This document shows positions 7,951 through 16,430 of a stretch of DNA of 64,000 bases, one piece after another (positions within the stretch are counted from its first letter, which is position 1; each line of letters begins with the position of its first letter). The translations under genes and the position numbers were made by a program. The stretch is taken from contig JAMWZC010000011.1 of NCBI GenBank assembly GCA_024304985.1, positions 1 to 64,000 on the forward strand, read 5' to 3'. This DNA is from Paracoccaceae bacterium (lineage in GTDB: Bacteria > Pseudomonadota > Alphaproteobacteria > Rhodobacterales > Rhodobacteraceae). Below the pieces are notes generated by a model. That model did no database searches, had not been told where the DNA came from, and saw nothing but the letters and a program-made list of their open reading frames with translations.

Positions 7951-9738
7951 ATGCACGCCTATCGCAGCCATACCTGCGCCGCTTTGAACATCTCTCACGT
8001 GGGCCAGACGGTCCGCCTGTCCGGCTGGGTGCACCGCGTGCGCGACCATGGCGGCATCCTGTTCATCGACCTGCGCGATCATTACGGCATCACGCAGGTG
8101 CTGTGCGACCCCGACAGCCCGGTGTTTGCGCAGGTGGAAAAGGTGCGTTCCGAATGGTGCATCCGCATCGACGGCGAGGTGAAGGCGCGCGATGCGTCAC
8201 TGGTGAACCCCAAGATCCCCACCGGCGAGGTCGAGGTATTCATTCGTGATATCGAGGTGCTGGGGGCCGCGAAAGAACTGCCGCTGATGGTCTTTGGCGA
8301 TCAGGAATACCCCGAAGAAACGCGCCTGCGCTACCGCTTCCTTGATCTGCGGCGCGAGGCGATGCAGCGCAACATGACGCTACGTTCGGACGTGGTGGCG
8401 TCCATGCGCAAACGCATGTGGGACAAGGGTTTCCGCGAATATCAGACGCCGATCATCACCGCCTCCAGCCCCGAAGGCGCGCGGGATTTTCTGGTGCCCA
8501 GCCGTCTGCATCCGGGCAAATTCTATGCCCTGCCGCAAGCCCCGCAGCAGTTCAAGCAACTGCTGATGGTGTCGGGCTTCGATCGGTATTTCCAGATCGC
8601 ACCCTGTTTCCGCGACGAGGACCCGCGCGCCGACCGCAGCCCCACGGATTTCTATCAGCTTGACATGGAGATGTCCTTTGTCACGCAGCAGGATGTGTTC
8701 GACACGATCTCGCCCGTGATCGCAGGTGTGTTCGAGGAGTTCGGCGGGGGGCGCAAGGTAGATGCGCCGCAGGATTGGCCGCAGATTTCCTATCGCGATT
8801 CCGCGCTGTGGTATGGCACCGACAAGCCCGACCTGCGCAACCCCATCAGGATGCAGGTCGTGTCCGAGCATTTCGCGGGGTCTGGCTTTGCCATTTTCGC
8901 CAAACTGCTGGAGCAGGAGGGCACCCAGATCCGCGCCATCCCCGCCCCCGGTGGCGGCAGCCGCAAATTCTGCGACCGGATGAACGCCTTTGCCCAGAAG
9001 GAAGGTCTGCCGGGCATGGGATACATCTTCTGGCGCGAGGCCGAGGATGGATCGGGCATGGAAGCAGCCGGTCCGCTGGCCAAGAACATCGGACCGGAGC
9101 GGACCGAGGCGATCCGCCAGCAGCTTGGTCTGGGCGTAGGAGATGCGGCCTTCTTCCTGGGTGGCAAGCCCAAGCAGTTCGAAAGCGTGGCAGGCAAGGC
9201 GCGTACCGTCATTGGCGAGGAACTGGGCCTCACCGACAAGGACCGGTTCGCCTTTGCTTGGATCGTCGACTTCCCGATCTACGAGCAGGACGCGGAAACC
9301 GGCAAGATCGACTTCGAGCATAACCCCTTCTCCATGCCGCAGGGCGGGATGGAGGCGCTGATGGGCGATCCCTTGGCCGTGCGCGGGTTCCAGTATGATC
9401 TGGCCTGCAACGGCTATGAGCTGGTGTCGGGGGCGATCCGTAATCATAAGCCCGAGATCATGTTCAAAGCCTTCGAGATTGCAGGCTATGGCAAGGACGA
9501 GGTCGAGAAGCGCTTTGGCGGCATGGTCAACGCCTTCCAATATGGTGCGCCGCCCCATGGTGGCTGTGCGGCAGGGATCGACCGGATCGTCATGCTGCTG
9601 GCCGACGAGGCGAATATCCGCGAGGTGATCTTGTTCCCGATGAACCAGCGGGCCGAGGACCTGATGATGGGCGCGCCCAGCGAGCCGCTGAGCCAGCAGT
9701 TGATGGAACTCAACCTGCGCGTGATCCCGCAGGATTGA
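7951..9738 (+). CDS. aspS: Aspartyl-tRNA synthetase
   Basis: 595 aa class II synthetase, the usual bacterial length. An N-terminal OB-fold anticodon-binding domain (about 1-110, [26 protein letters not shown]) precedes the catalytic domain. Motif 2 is [24 protein letters not shown] (about 215-240), a GAD insertion follows (about 290-420), and motif 3 is near the C terminus (GIDRIVMLL). It charges tRNA-Asp. In alphaproteobacteria lacking AsnRS it is often non-discriminating and also mischarges tRNA-Asn for the GatCAB route; this was not tested here. GAAGGGA lies ahead of the ATG. Confidence 0.97.
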   Translation: MHAYRSHTCAALNISHVGQTVRLSGWVHRVRDHGGILFIDLRDHYGITQVLCDPDSPVFAQVEKVRSEWCIRIDGEVKARDASLVNPKIPTGEVEVFIRDIEVLGAAKELPLMVFGDQEYPEETRLRYRFLDLRREAMQRNMTLRSDVVASMRKRMWDKGFREYQTPIITASSPEGARDFLVPSRLHPGKFYALPQAPQQFKQLLMVSGFDRYFQIAPCFRDEDPRADRSPTDFYQLDMEMSFVTQQDVFDTISPVIAGVFEEFGGGRKVDAPQDWPQISYRDSALWYGTDKPDLRNPIRMQVVSEHFAGSGFAIFAKLLEQEGTQIRAIPAPGGGSRKFCDRMNAFAQKEGLPGMGYIFWREAEDGSGMEAAGPLAKNIGPERTEAIRQQLGLGVGDAAFFLGGKPKQFESVAGKARTVIGEELGLTDKDRFAFAWIVDFPIYEQDAETGKIDFEHNPFSMPQGGMEALMGDPLAVRGFQYDLACNGYELVSGAIRNHKPEIMFKAFEIAGYGKDEVEKRFGGMVNAFQYGAPPHGGCAAGIDRIVMLLADEANIREVILFPMNQRAEDLMMGAPSEPLSQQLMELNLRVIPQD

Positions 9739-9783
9739 GTGCAATCGGCGCGGTCCTTCTGGGCGCGCGAAAAGTTGAAAATG

Positions 9784-9823
9784 TGACGGGCGGGGCGGTA
9801 AAGGGCGGCTCCGCCCGTGTCAT
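9784..9823 (+). terminator. Possible aspS terminator hairpin
   Basis: TGACGGGCGG and CCGCCCGTGTCA can pair with a small bulge about 45 bp after the aspS stop, followed by ATTT. There is no strong T-run, so it is only a candidate. The remaining ~160 bp to the next gene (to 9987) show nothing recognisable. Confidence 0.35.
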
Positions 9824-9987
9824 TTGGACAGGATGGTGCAACCCCGGCAGGTGACAATCGGCTGTGATCTGATCCCGTTCCGGCGGAAATGCCGTTCAGC
9901 ATCAGGCTGTCCCCCGTGACCAGTCCGCCCGGGCGCCGCGTCATAAGGTTCTGCTGCTGCGCGGACGGCTGGCGGCGGGGCGGCAGA

Positions 9988-10164
9988 TCAGTCGGATGTG
10001 TCGGTCATGTGGTCCGCAGTGCCCTGCGCCAGGTCCAGCGTACCGGTTTCCGTCGCGAAGAAGGCCGCGACCCCCAGCATGAGGACGCCCGCGACCAGCA
10101 CCACCCATTCCGCGCTGACCGCCCCCAAATCGTCACGCGCAAAGGCCACAGGACGTTTCACCAT
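9988..10164 (-). CDS. Small Flp-pilin-like membrane protein
   Basis: 58 aa: a short charged N terminus (MVKRPVAFARDDLGAVSAEW), one hydrophobic helix (VVLVAGVLMLGVAAFF) and a polar acidic tail. The pattern 'D.GAVSAEWVVL' resembles the N-terminal part of Flp/Fap-type mini-pilins, where a Glu precedes the helix. The start at 10164 was chosen because CTGGAG lies before it; longer in-frame extensions upstream have no pilin-like character. Genes of this kind occur singly in Rhodobacterales, away from a tad locus. Its role (pilus subunit or membrane peptide) is unknown. Confidence 0.65.
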   Translation of the reverse strand: MVKRPVAFARDDLGAVSAEWVVLVAGVLMLGVAAFFATETGTLDLAQGTADHMTDTSD

Positions 10165-10321
10165 CTTCAACTCCAGAGCGCGGGATGCGCCATCATCCGT
10201 TCCATCCCATGCTTCTGCGCCCGGATTGTGGCGGGTTTGCGAAGGGAAGCGGTGCAGCAATCGGGCAAATGGTAAAGCAGACGTGACGCGGGGCCTGCAT
10301 ATGTGACGCAACCGGCACCGA

Positions 10322-11038
10322 TCAGATCGCGACCCGGTCTGACAATCTGTCCTGCAACAGCCCCGCCAGATGCGCCAGATCCGAGCGCAGCGGGCGACCG
10401 CTTTGATGTGCGAGGCGCAGCGATCTGTTCGCCTCCAGCAGGGGATGATCCCCGGCCAGCCCGGCCACGCCTTCAAGAAACTGGGTCACATAGTCCAGAA
10501 CGCCTGCATTCTCGCCGGATCCCAGCAGGTCGGCGACATGGGCCATGTCATCGCGATAGGCGATGCTGTCGGGGCTGACAACCTCGTCCTGGAGCGGGCG
10601 GGGGCTGTTGATCTGACGTTCCGGCGGCAAGTGGCTGAGGATTTCTGACTGAAAGAAGGCGAGCGATTGCAAAGGCTTTTCCAGAAAGCCATCCGCCCCC
10701 GCTGCAAGGCAAAGCATCCGCGCGTGATCATCCGCGCTGATGCCAAGGATCACCCCGATCCGGGGCGTGGCGGCATGTGCTTCGGCGATCAGATCGACGC
10801 CCGACCCATCCGGCAGGCCCAGATCGACGATCAGCACCGAGGGGCGATAGACCTGCAGGTGCCGCCGCGCCGACGTCAGGCAATCGGCCCGCCTGATCCG
10901 CGCGCCCGAGCGCATGCAAAGCAGGCGCATCGCTTCCGAGGCATAGCGGCTGTCTTCCACCAGCAGCACGGTCAGGCCCAACAGTGGCCGCGCCACCGAG
11001 GGGAAACGCATGGTCGAGAAGGGATCGCGGTCATCCAT
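10322..11038 (-). CDS. Response regulator, receiver domain with uncharacterised C terminus
   Basis: 238 aa. A CheY-like receiver occupies about residues 22-140: acidic pair E28-D29 (VLLVEDS), phosphoacceptor D72 (VLIVDLGLPDGSG) and the conserved Lys121 (FLEKPLQ). The C-terminal ~100 residues are helical, with no recognisable DNA-binding or enzymatic output motif. No histidine kinase is adjacent. The protein could act by protein-protein contact, like single-domain regulators. The start at 11038 is a normal ATG; a second ATG is at residue 10. The gap up to the next gene (11039-11271) holds no recognisable element. Confidence 0.8.
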   Translation of the reverse strand: MDDRDPFSTMRFPSVARPLLGLTVLLVEDSRYASEAMRLLCMRSGARIRRADCLTSARRHLQVYRPSVLIVDLGLPDGSGVDLIAEAHAATPRIGVILGISADDHARMLCLAAGADGFLEKPLQSLAFFQSEILSHLPPERQINSPRPLQDEVVSPDSIAYRDDMAHVADLLGSGENAGVLDYVTQFLEGVAGLAGDHPLLEANRSLRLAHQSGRPLRSDLAHLAGLLQDRLSDRVAI

Positions 11039-11271
11039 TGTGTCATCCTGTCGTCCGAGTGAGCCATGGGCGCGAGGCGGGGCCTTGGCCAGACACAGGT
11101 CCGACTCGCCTTCTCAGACTGGTCGAATCATCCCTAAGATGGGGTTAACGCCGCCGCGCCCACAGCGCCTTGAGCACACTGCGCGCCGATGCCGCCCCCG
11201 GCGTGTCTTGCCTTGATCGCGCGGGAAGGCCATATGCGGACAGAAGAGCCGCTTGAGAACAGGAGTTGCCC

Positions 11272-11676
11272 ATGATCGGACGCCTCAACCATGTCGCTAT
11301 CGCCGTGCCGGACCTGGCTGCGGCCTCGGCGCAATATCGTGACGCGCTGGGCGCAAAAGTCGGTGCCCCGCAGGACGAACCCGATCACGGAGTGACGGTC
11401 GTGTTCATCGAACTGCCCAACACCAAGATCGAACTGCTTTATCCCTTGGGGGAAAACAGCCCGATCAACGGGTTTCTGGAAAAGAACCCCTCGGGCGGCA
11501 TCCATCATGTCTGCTATGAGGTCGATGACATCATCGCGGCGCGCGATCATCTGAAATCCACGGGTGCGCGGGTGCTGGGGTCGGGCGAGCCGAAGATCGG
11601 CGCCCATGGCAAGCCGGTGCTGTTTCTGCATCCCAAGGATTTCAACGGCTGTCTGGTCGAGTTGGAGCAGGTCTGA
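11272..11676 (+). CDS. mce: Methylmalonyl-CoA epimerase
   Basis: 134 aa VOC-fold protein that interconverts (S)- and (R)-methylmalonyl-CoA on the path from propionyl-CoA to succinyl-CoA. It is also needed in the ethylmalonyl-CoA pathway used by many Rhodobacterales. It begins MIGRLNHVAIAVPDL with metal ligand H7, continues with GGIHHVCYEVDD (second His), and ends CLVELEQV with the Glu ligand. The ATG at 11272 has AGGAG seven bases upstream. The stop overlaps the start of the DUF1467 gene by one base (TGATG), a pairing common in this order. Confidence 0.92.
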   Translation: MIGRLNHVAIAVPDLAAASAQYRDALGAKVGAPQDEPDHGVTVVFIELPNTKIELLYPLGENSPINGFLEKNPSGGIHHVCYEVDDIIAARDHLKSTGARVLGSGEPKIGAHGKPVLFLHPKDFNGCLVELEQV

Positions 11677-11951
11677 TGGCGATCACATCAGCCCTCGTAC
11701 TCTATGCGGTGCTGTGGTTCATGACCTTTCTGGTCGTGCTGCCGATCCGCCTCAAGACCCAAGGTGATGTGGGCGAGATCGTGCATGGCACCCATGCCGG
11801 CGCGCCGCATGAGCCGCAGCTGAAAAAACGCGCGCTCATCACGACCGCCGTGGCCTTTGTGCTGTGGGCGATCATCGCCTATGTGATCATCTCGGGCACA
11901 CTGACGGTGCGGGATATCGACTGGTTCGGGCGAATGGCCCCGCGCGGATAA
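11676..11951 (+). CDS. DUF1467 family membrane protein
   Basis: 91 aa with two transmembrane helices, about residues 5-24 (ALVLYAVLWFMTFLVVLPI) and 55-73 (TTAVAFVLWAIIAYVIISG), joined by a polar loop containing HGTHAGAPHEPQLKKR. The pattern is that of the DUF1467 family, small inner-membrane proteins of unknown function found in alphaproteobacteria, often beside mce as here. It overlaps the mce stop by one base and is probably translated by coupling. Confidence 0.85.
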   Translation: MAITSALVLYAVLWFMTFLVVLPIRLKTQGDVGEIVHGTHAGAPHEPQLKKRALITTAVAFVLWAIIAYVIISGTLTVRDIDWFGRMAPRG

Positions 11952-11970
11952 GGGTGACTGCGCGGAGGCC

Positions 11971-12675
11971 TCAGCCCCGCGCGCGTAGCCCGTGGAACAC
12001 ATGGGTGAAGGTGGCGGCCCCCAGCACGGGCACGGCAAGGTTGATCAACGGGATCGACAGCGGCATCGCCATGAGCACGCCAGCCAGCCAGACCGTGCCA
12101 CCGTGGCGTTTGCGCATCTGCGCCGCCCCGGCCCGCCCCAGATGGCGTATGGCCACAAGCGTAAAGTATTCCCGCCCCAGCAGAAAGCCGTTCAGACCCC
12201 AGAAGATGAAGAGCGCCACGGGCGAGAAGATCAGATACAGCAGAAGCGCCACGATATTCGCGGCGATCATCACACCCAGAAATCCGATGGAATCGCGCAG
12301 GGCCTCCAGCAGAGGAATATCCTGTCCGGGGCCTGCCTGCGGATAGTGACGGGCCTCGACCGCATCCGCGACCCGGTCCAGAAACAGCCCCGACATGGCC
12401 GAGGCGACCGGCACCATCAGCACAACCGACAGCAGAATCATGACAATCGGGCCGGACCATCCGGCCAAGGTGGCGACCCACGTCACCTCTCCGATCCAGG
12501 GCAGGGTGAGCCCATCGCCCGCCCACCACAGCAAGAGGGCCTGCACCCCTGCCGATGCCAGCGCCAGCAGGATCAGCGCAAGGCCGATGCCCCACCAGAG
12601 CACACGCGACAGGCGGCGATCACCCAATTGGCGCAACGCCTTGACGAAGCTGGACAGGATCAGCGCGAGTCCCAT
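11971..12675 (-). CDS. EI24/CysZ-like integral membrane protein
   Basis: 234 aa with four or so strong hydrophobic segments (LLALASAGVQALLLWW, WSGPIVMILLSVVLMVPVASAMSGLFL, GVMIAANIVALLLYLIFSPVALFIFW and VWLAGVLMAMPLSIPLINLAVPVLGAATF). The motif FLLGREYF in the third loop is typical of the EI24 family, which includes the sulfate transporter CysZ. No cysteine-synthesis gene is nearby, so a sulfate role is not supported by context. The start at 12675 (MGLALILSS) begins one base after the nitroreductase stop; the much longer in-frame extension overlaps that gene and was rejected. Confidence 0.8.
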   Translation of the reverse strand: MGLALILSSFVKALRQLGDRRLSRVLWWGIGLALILLALASAGVQALLLWWAGDGLTLPWIGEVTWVATLAGWSGPIVMILLSVVLMVPVASAMSGLFLDRVADAVEARHYPQAGPGQDIPLLEALRDSIGFLGVMIAANIVALLLYLIFSPVALFIFWGLNGFLLGREYFTLVAIRHLGRAGAAQMRKRHGGTVWLAGVLMAMPLSIPLINLAVPVLGAATFTHVFHGLRARG

Positions 12676-12676
12676 C

Positions 12677-13255
12677 CTATGACCTGTGCCATGTGACGAT
12701 CCGGTCCAGATCGGGACGCGGCCTGTCTGGCGGGGCGCTGGATTCGGTGCCGATATGGATAAAACCGGCGATGCGCTCATGGTCGGACAAATCCAGCGCA
12801 TCGGCCATGAAGCCACGGTCATGGCTGGGCCAACCCGAAAGCCAGTTGGCGCCCCAGCCGCTGGCCAGGGCGGCATTGAGCAGCGCAAGACAGACGCCAC
12901 CCACGGCATAGGTCTGCTCGATCTCGGGGATCTTGTCCGAGGGTTTGCGCACCTCGATCACCGCGACGGCCAGATGGCCCGTTTCGAACTGCTGCGCGCC
13001 CTTGTCGGCCTGCTCGCCCTCCAGCCCAAGGGCCGAGGCGCGCGCGCGGGCGTGGTCGCCCAGACGGCGCAGGGCGATCCCTTCCAGCACGATGAAGCGC
13101 CAGGGCTCGAGCTTGCCGTGATCGGGGCTGCGGCTGGCGGCGGTCAGGATCGGCATCAACTGTTCGGGCGTGGGCACGGGCAGACCAAGGGTCTTTGCCG
13201 GGCGCGAGCGCCGGTTCAGCAGGAAATCAAGAGCGGCGGGATTGGGATCAGGCAT
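12677..13255 (-). CDS. Nitroreductase family protein (YdjA-like)
   Basis: 192 aa FMN-dependent oxidoreductase. The N-terminal LDFLLNRRSRPAKTL gives the FMN-phosphate-binding Arg cluster. AASRSPDHGKLEPWRFIVL is the usual second motif, and GVCLALLNAALASGWGANWLSGWP lies at the dimer and flavin contact region. The length and lack of extra domains match the YdjA-type compact nitroreductases. The substrate is unknown. It is followed directly by the EI24 gene, suggesting a two-gene unit. Confidence 0.88.
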   Translation of the reverse strand: MPDPNPAALDFLLNRRSRPAKTLGLPVPTPEQLMPILTAASRSPDHGKLEPWRFIVLEGIALRRLGDHARARASALGLEGEQADKGAQQFETGHLAVAVIEVRKPSDKIPEIEQTYAVGGVCLALLNAALASGWGANWLSGWPSHDRGFMADALDLSDHERIAGFIHIGTESSAPPDRPRPDLDRIVTWHRS

Positions 13256-13352
13256 CGGGGGTCCTTTGTTGACCTCGGGGCAGTCGCTTGGTCCGCGCGG
13301 CGGGGCGGGCGGACTGGCTTGGTCTCTTATGTCGGGGCTGCGGCGCGCGGGG

Positions 13353-14474
13353 TCAAGGTTGCGCGGGCAGGGGCAGCAGGGTTTGCGCCATCTCGTCGAT
13401 CAGCGACCCGACAAAGGCGTCCATCCGCGCCGACGGCTGCCGGGCTGCCACGATGGGCGCCATGGGATCGGGGGCGTCGATGTCGCTGCGCGCCAGTTCC
13501 TGAATGACGGCATGGCCACAGAAGGGGACGTAGGCCTCGGAATATCCGCCCTCATGGACCATGACCAGCCGCCCCGCGCATAGCCTTTCGGCCGCCGCCA
13601 TCACCTGCCGCGTCATCATGCGGAAGGTGTCGGCGGTGGCCAGCATCCGCGCCAGCGGATCGAAACAGCCCGCGTCATAGCCGCAGGCGATGATGATCAT
13701 GTCGGGGCGGAACTGGTCCAGCGCGGGCAGGACGATCCGCTCCATCGCGGCCAGATAGGTGACATGGCCCGCGCCGGGGGGCAGGGGAATGTTCAGGTTG
13801 AATCCCATCCCCTCGCCTTGTCCGCGATCCTCGACAAAACCGGTGTCGGTGGGATAGTTGCGATCCTGATGCAGGCTGATGGTCAGGACATCGGCGCGGT
13901 CATAGAAGACCGCTTCGGTTCCGTTGCCGTGATGCACGTCCCAGTCGATCACGGCGATGCGGCCATGATGGCCAGCGGCGCGCGCCGCACCGATGGCGAT
14001 GCCGATATTGTTCAGCAGGCAGAAGCCGTTCGGCCAGTCCGGCAGGCAGTGATGCCCCGGCGGGCGCGACAAAGCATAGGCGTTTTCGCAATCGCCATTC
14101 CAGACCGCCAGCAACGCCGCCTTGGCCAGACCCGCCGAAAGGGCCGCGATCTCGAACCCGCCCTTGGCAAAGGGCGTGCGCAGGCCCAGCTCGCCGCCGC
14201 CCATGTCGGACATGTCCTTGAAGCGCTTGAGAAACTCTTCCGGATGCACGCGGGCCAGATCCTCCCAACTGGCGGGCGCGGCGCGGCGCATGTCCAGATG
14301 ATCCGAAAGGCCCGTGACATCCAACAGGTTCTTGAGCCGCCGCTTGGTCTCGGGATTTTCGGGCAGGCCCCCCGCCGCCAGAGGCTGCACCAGCCCGCCC
14401 AGCGGCAGCGTCAGCGCATAGTTTCCGCCCGCATGCCAGAAGCAGCGCTCATCCCAGAAAAAACCCGTCCCCAT
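13353..14474 (-). CDS. Class II histone deacetylase-like deacetylase
   Basis: 373 aa, starting MGTGFFWDERCFWHAGGNYALTL. The ATG at 14474 is preceded by GGCGGGGA. Class II HDAC/acetylpolyamine amidohydrolase signatures are present: RPPGHHC with the catalytic His pair, DWDVHHGNGTE carrying the zinc Asp and His, and ACGYDAGCFDP with the second zinc Asp. Bacterial members remove acetyl groups from polyamines or protein lysines in the cytoplasm; Rhodobacterales usually have one or two. The substrate cannot be predicted. The gap to the nitroreductase start (13256-13352) contains no gene. Confidence 0.9.
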   Translation of the reverse strand: MGTGFFWDERCFWHAGGNYALTLPLGGLVQPLAAGGLPENPETKRRLKNLLDVTGLSDHLDMRRAAPASWEDLARVHPEEFLKRFKDMSDMGGGELGLRTPFAKGGFEIAALSAGLAKAALLAVWNGDCENAYALSRPPGHHCLPDWPNGFCLLNNIGIAIGAARAAGHHGRIAVIDWDVHHGNGTEAVFYDRADVLTISLHQDRNYPTDTGFVEDRGQGEGMGFNLNIPLPPGAGHVTYLAAMERIVLPALDQFRPDMIIIACGYDAGCFDPLARMLATADTFRMMTRQVMAAAERLCAGRLVMVHEGGYSEAYVPFCGHAVIQELARSDIDAPDPMAPIVAARQPSARMDAFVGSLIDEMAQTLLPLPAQP

Positions 14475-14577
14475 GTCATCCCCGCCTGTTGCGTCCTGCG
14501 TCAAATATCCCCGCCCGCGGCGGAAAGTCCATCGGCCTCACGCGTGGTGCGCGCGGCACGGGCGGATGCCTCCGGCG

Positions 14578-14600
14578 GGGATATTTAGGGCAAAAAGAAG
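14578..14600. repeat. Dispersed 3'-UTR motif, copy a
   Basis: GGGATATTT, AGGGCA and AAAAGAAG in series, 10 bp after the stop of the 78-aa gene (which reads the complement, CTTCTTTTTGCCC-TAAATATCC). A partial copy in the opposite orientation begins at 14501 (TCAAATATCC), giving a long-range inverted pair. Related copies lie at 29306, 29340, 45932 and 50221. Confidence 0.55.
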
Positions 14601-14610
14601 CCTGTCGCCC

Positions 14611-14847
14611 TCAGGTCTCGCGGCGCAGGTGATAGACGCCTTCGGGCAGGTTCAGCGCGGCGGCCAGATCGCGCAGCTGTGTCATCGACAGCGTGACGCG
14701 CCGCATCTCGTTCAGTCTGGGATCGAACTGTTCGATGGTCACGCAATCCTCGAAGGCATTGACGATGACATCTTCCTGCAAATGGCTTTCACCCTCGTCG
14801 ACAAGGGTGATCACGGTGGCGTCGAATTCGTGTTCGATGGTAAACAT
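14611..14847 (-). CDS. Conserved 78-aa hypothetical protein
   Basis: 78 aa, acidic N-terminal half (MFTIEHEFDATVITLVDEGESHLQEDVIV) and basic C terminus (LPEGVYHLRRET), predicted as a small alpha/beta soluble protein with no Cys, signal or membrane segment. I recognise the overall pattern as one conserved in Rhodobacterales but know no function. Codon use fits the surrounding genes. It is divergent from the M48 lipoprotein protease gene and upstream of the deacetylase gene on the same strand. Confidence 0.7.
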   Translation of the reverse strand: MFTIEHEFDATVITLVDEGESHLQEDVIVNAFEDCVTIEQFDPRLNEMRRVTLSMTQLRDLAAALNLPEGVYHLRRET

Positions 14848-15008
14848 GTCGCCAGCTTACGGCAGGAATTGGTCAATGCAAGCCCGGCCTGTCAGCGGGA
14901 TCACGCGCGCGCGGGACCCATGTCATGTCAACTGCGCGTGAGCAGGTCTGGCGTCCGGCTGTGGGGCTGCTAATGATAGACTTCGGTTTTCTGACAAAAG
15001 GGATGCAG

Positions 15009-15719
15009 ATGCGCTGGTTTGTTCTTTCGGCCATGATGATGCTGGCGGGGTGCGTCAGCCCGGTCACGCAGCCCGAGGCGTCGCGCCCGGGCATGGTGCA
15101 GCCTGTCGCCTCTGGCCCTGTCCAGCCGATCACACCGCAGCTGTTCCAGCAGGTCCAGGCCCGTGTGCAGCCGGTGGCCGAGCAGGAATGCCGCCGTCAG
15201 CGTGCCAATACGATCTGCGATTTCCAGATCGTGGTGGACAGCCGCCCCGGCCAGCCGCCCAATGCCTTCCAGACGCTGGACCGCAACGGCAACCCGGTGA
15301 TCGGTTTCACCGTGGCGCTGTTGAACGACATGCGCAACGCGGACGAACTGGCCTTTGTTATGGCGCATGAGGCGGCGCATCACATCGCGGGTCATATCCC
15401 GCGCCAGCAGCAGAACGCCGCTGCCGGTGCGGTGATCTTTGCCGGACTGGCTTCGCTGACGGGGGCCGATACCGGGGCGATCCGCTCGGCGCAGGAGCTG
15501 GGCGCCACGGTGGGCGCGCGCACCTATTCCAAGGAATTCGAACTGGAGGCCGATGCTCTGGGCACCGTTCTGGCGGCGCGGGCGGGTTTTGATCCGCTGC
15601 GCGGGTCCGAGTTCTTCAATCGCATCCCTGATCCGGGCGACCGTTTTCTGGGCAGCCATCCCCCCAATGCCGACCGCGTCGCCACCGTGCGACGCACCGC
15701 TGCGGGGATGGGTCTCTAA
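15009..15719 (+). CDS. M48 family metalloprotease, lipoprotein
   Basis: 236 aa. A lipoprotein signal (MRWFVLSAMMMLAGC, lipobox LAGC with Cys15) targets it to the periplasmic side of a membrane. The zinc protease motif HEAAHHIAGH (HExxH) appears mid-protein, and the third ligand lies in ELEADALG. It is the short, BepA/LoiP-like form without TPR repeats, so a role in outer-membrane protein quality control is possible. The ATG at 15009 has AAAGGG six bases before it; the ATG at 15003 touches that site and is less likely. Confidence 0.88.
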   Translation: MRWFVLSAMMMLAGCVSPVTQPEASRPGMVQPVASGPVQPITPQLFQQVQARVQPVAEQECRRQRANTICDFQIVVDSRPGQPPNAFQTLDRNGNPVIGFTVALLNDMRNADELAFVMAHEAAHHIAGHIPRQQQNAAAGAVIFAGLASLTGADTGAIRSAQELGATVGARTYSKEFELEADALGTVLAARAGFDPLRGSEFFNRIPDPGDRFLGSHPPNADRVATVRRTAAGMGL

Positions 15720-15757
15720 CTTCGTTTGATCCATTGCGGCGTCCGTGATCCGCGCGC

Positions 15758-15771
15758 TTGATTCAGGTCAA
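15758..15771. promoter_or_regulatory. FnrL-type box upstream of the DUF6455 triplet
   Basis: TTGATTCAGGTCAA fits TTGAT-N4-(A/G)TCAA and lies 78 bp before the first DUF6455 start. It has the same second half-site (GTCAA) as the box before bchE. It suggests induction when oxygen is low; binding is inferred. Confidence 0.55.
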
Positions 15772-15849
15772 GGCGCGCACCCCGCCTGTCGTGCTTTCCT
15801 GACGCTATCCCATCCGCTTTCGGAGATGGGACTGGGTGAGGAGAAGCAG

Positions 15850-16122
15850 ATGCCGTCACAGAACACATTGCGCCGCCACGCGGCTTTGGTGGACCGGATG
15901 GCCAGCGCGCGGGGCGTGGATCTGGAAGAAGCCGTGATGCGCGGTCAGCTGGCCGTGGATGCCTTGCCCGACATGGTGCTGCGCTGCACGGGTTGCGCCA
16001 ATCCCGAAGGCTGCGAGGGTTTCCTTGCCGAGAGGGAGGCTCTTGGCGCCGATCACACTGCACCGGACACACCCTATTACTGCCGAAACGCCGGGGTCTT
16101 TGATGATCTCGGACGGCGCTGA
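15850..16122 (+). CDS. DUF6455 small Cys-rich protein, copy 1
   Basis: 90 aa, starting MPSQNTLRRHAALVDRMASARGVDL with GAGGAG eight bases upstream. Four cysteines lie in two patches: LRCTGCANPEGCEGFL (CX2CX6C) and PYYCRNAGVF near the C terminus. This matches the DUF6455 family of Rhodobacterales, whose function is unknown. The helical first half (a short acidic 'GVDLEEAVMRGQL') is shared with the two following genes. The cysteines could bind a metal or an Fe-S cluster, but that is not shown. It leads a set of three, with a candidate FnrL box in front. Confidence 0.8.
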   Translation: MPSQNTLRRHAALVDRMASARGVDLEEAVMRGQLAVDALPDMVLRCTGCANPEGCEGFLAEREALGADHTAPDTPYYCRNAGVFDDLGRR

Positions 16123-16142
16123 AGCGACGGGCGGAGGCGCGT

Positions 16143-16430
16143 ATGGGCGTGGTTCTGGGACTTGGTGATCCGGACCGGCATTTCTGGCTGGCGCGTTCGG
16201 TCGCGCGGGTCATGGGGGTAGATCTTGGGGATGCGCTGGCGCGGGGGGATCTGCCCTGCGAGGACTATCGCGCCATGGTCAACCGCTGCCGGACCTGCCC
16301 GCTGGTTGCCGCCTGCGAAAGCTGGCTTGCCGCCTCGGGCGGGCGGGCCGAAACACCGCCGCCGGGATGTCTGATCTCGGGGGACCTGACACAACTGAAA
16401 CGCCGATTTCCAAACAAGGGAGCCCACTGA
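16143..16430 (+). CDS. DUF6455 small Cys-rich protein, copy 2
   Basis: 95 aa, 20 bp after copy 1. It keeps the family layout: a helical N terminus (HFWLARSVARVMGVDLGDALARGDL) then NRCRTCPLVAACESWL (CX2CX6C) and a fourth Cys in PPPGC. The C-terminal tail after that Cys is longer and lacks the YCRN motif of copies 1 and 3, so this is the most divergent member. Its stop overlaps the start of copy 3 (TGATG). Confidence 0.8.
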   Translation: MGVVLGLGDPDRHFWLARSVARVMGVDLGDALARGDLPCEDYRAMVNRCRTCPLVAACESWLAASGGRAETPPPGCLISGDLTQLKRRFPNKGAH

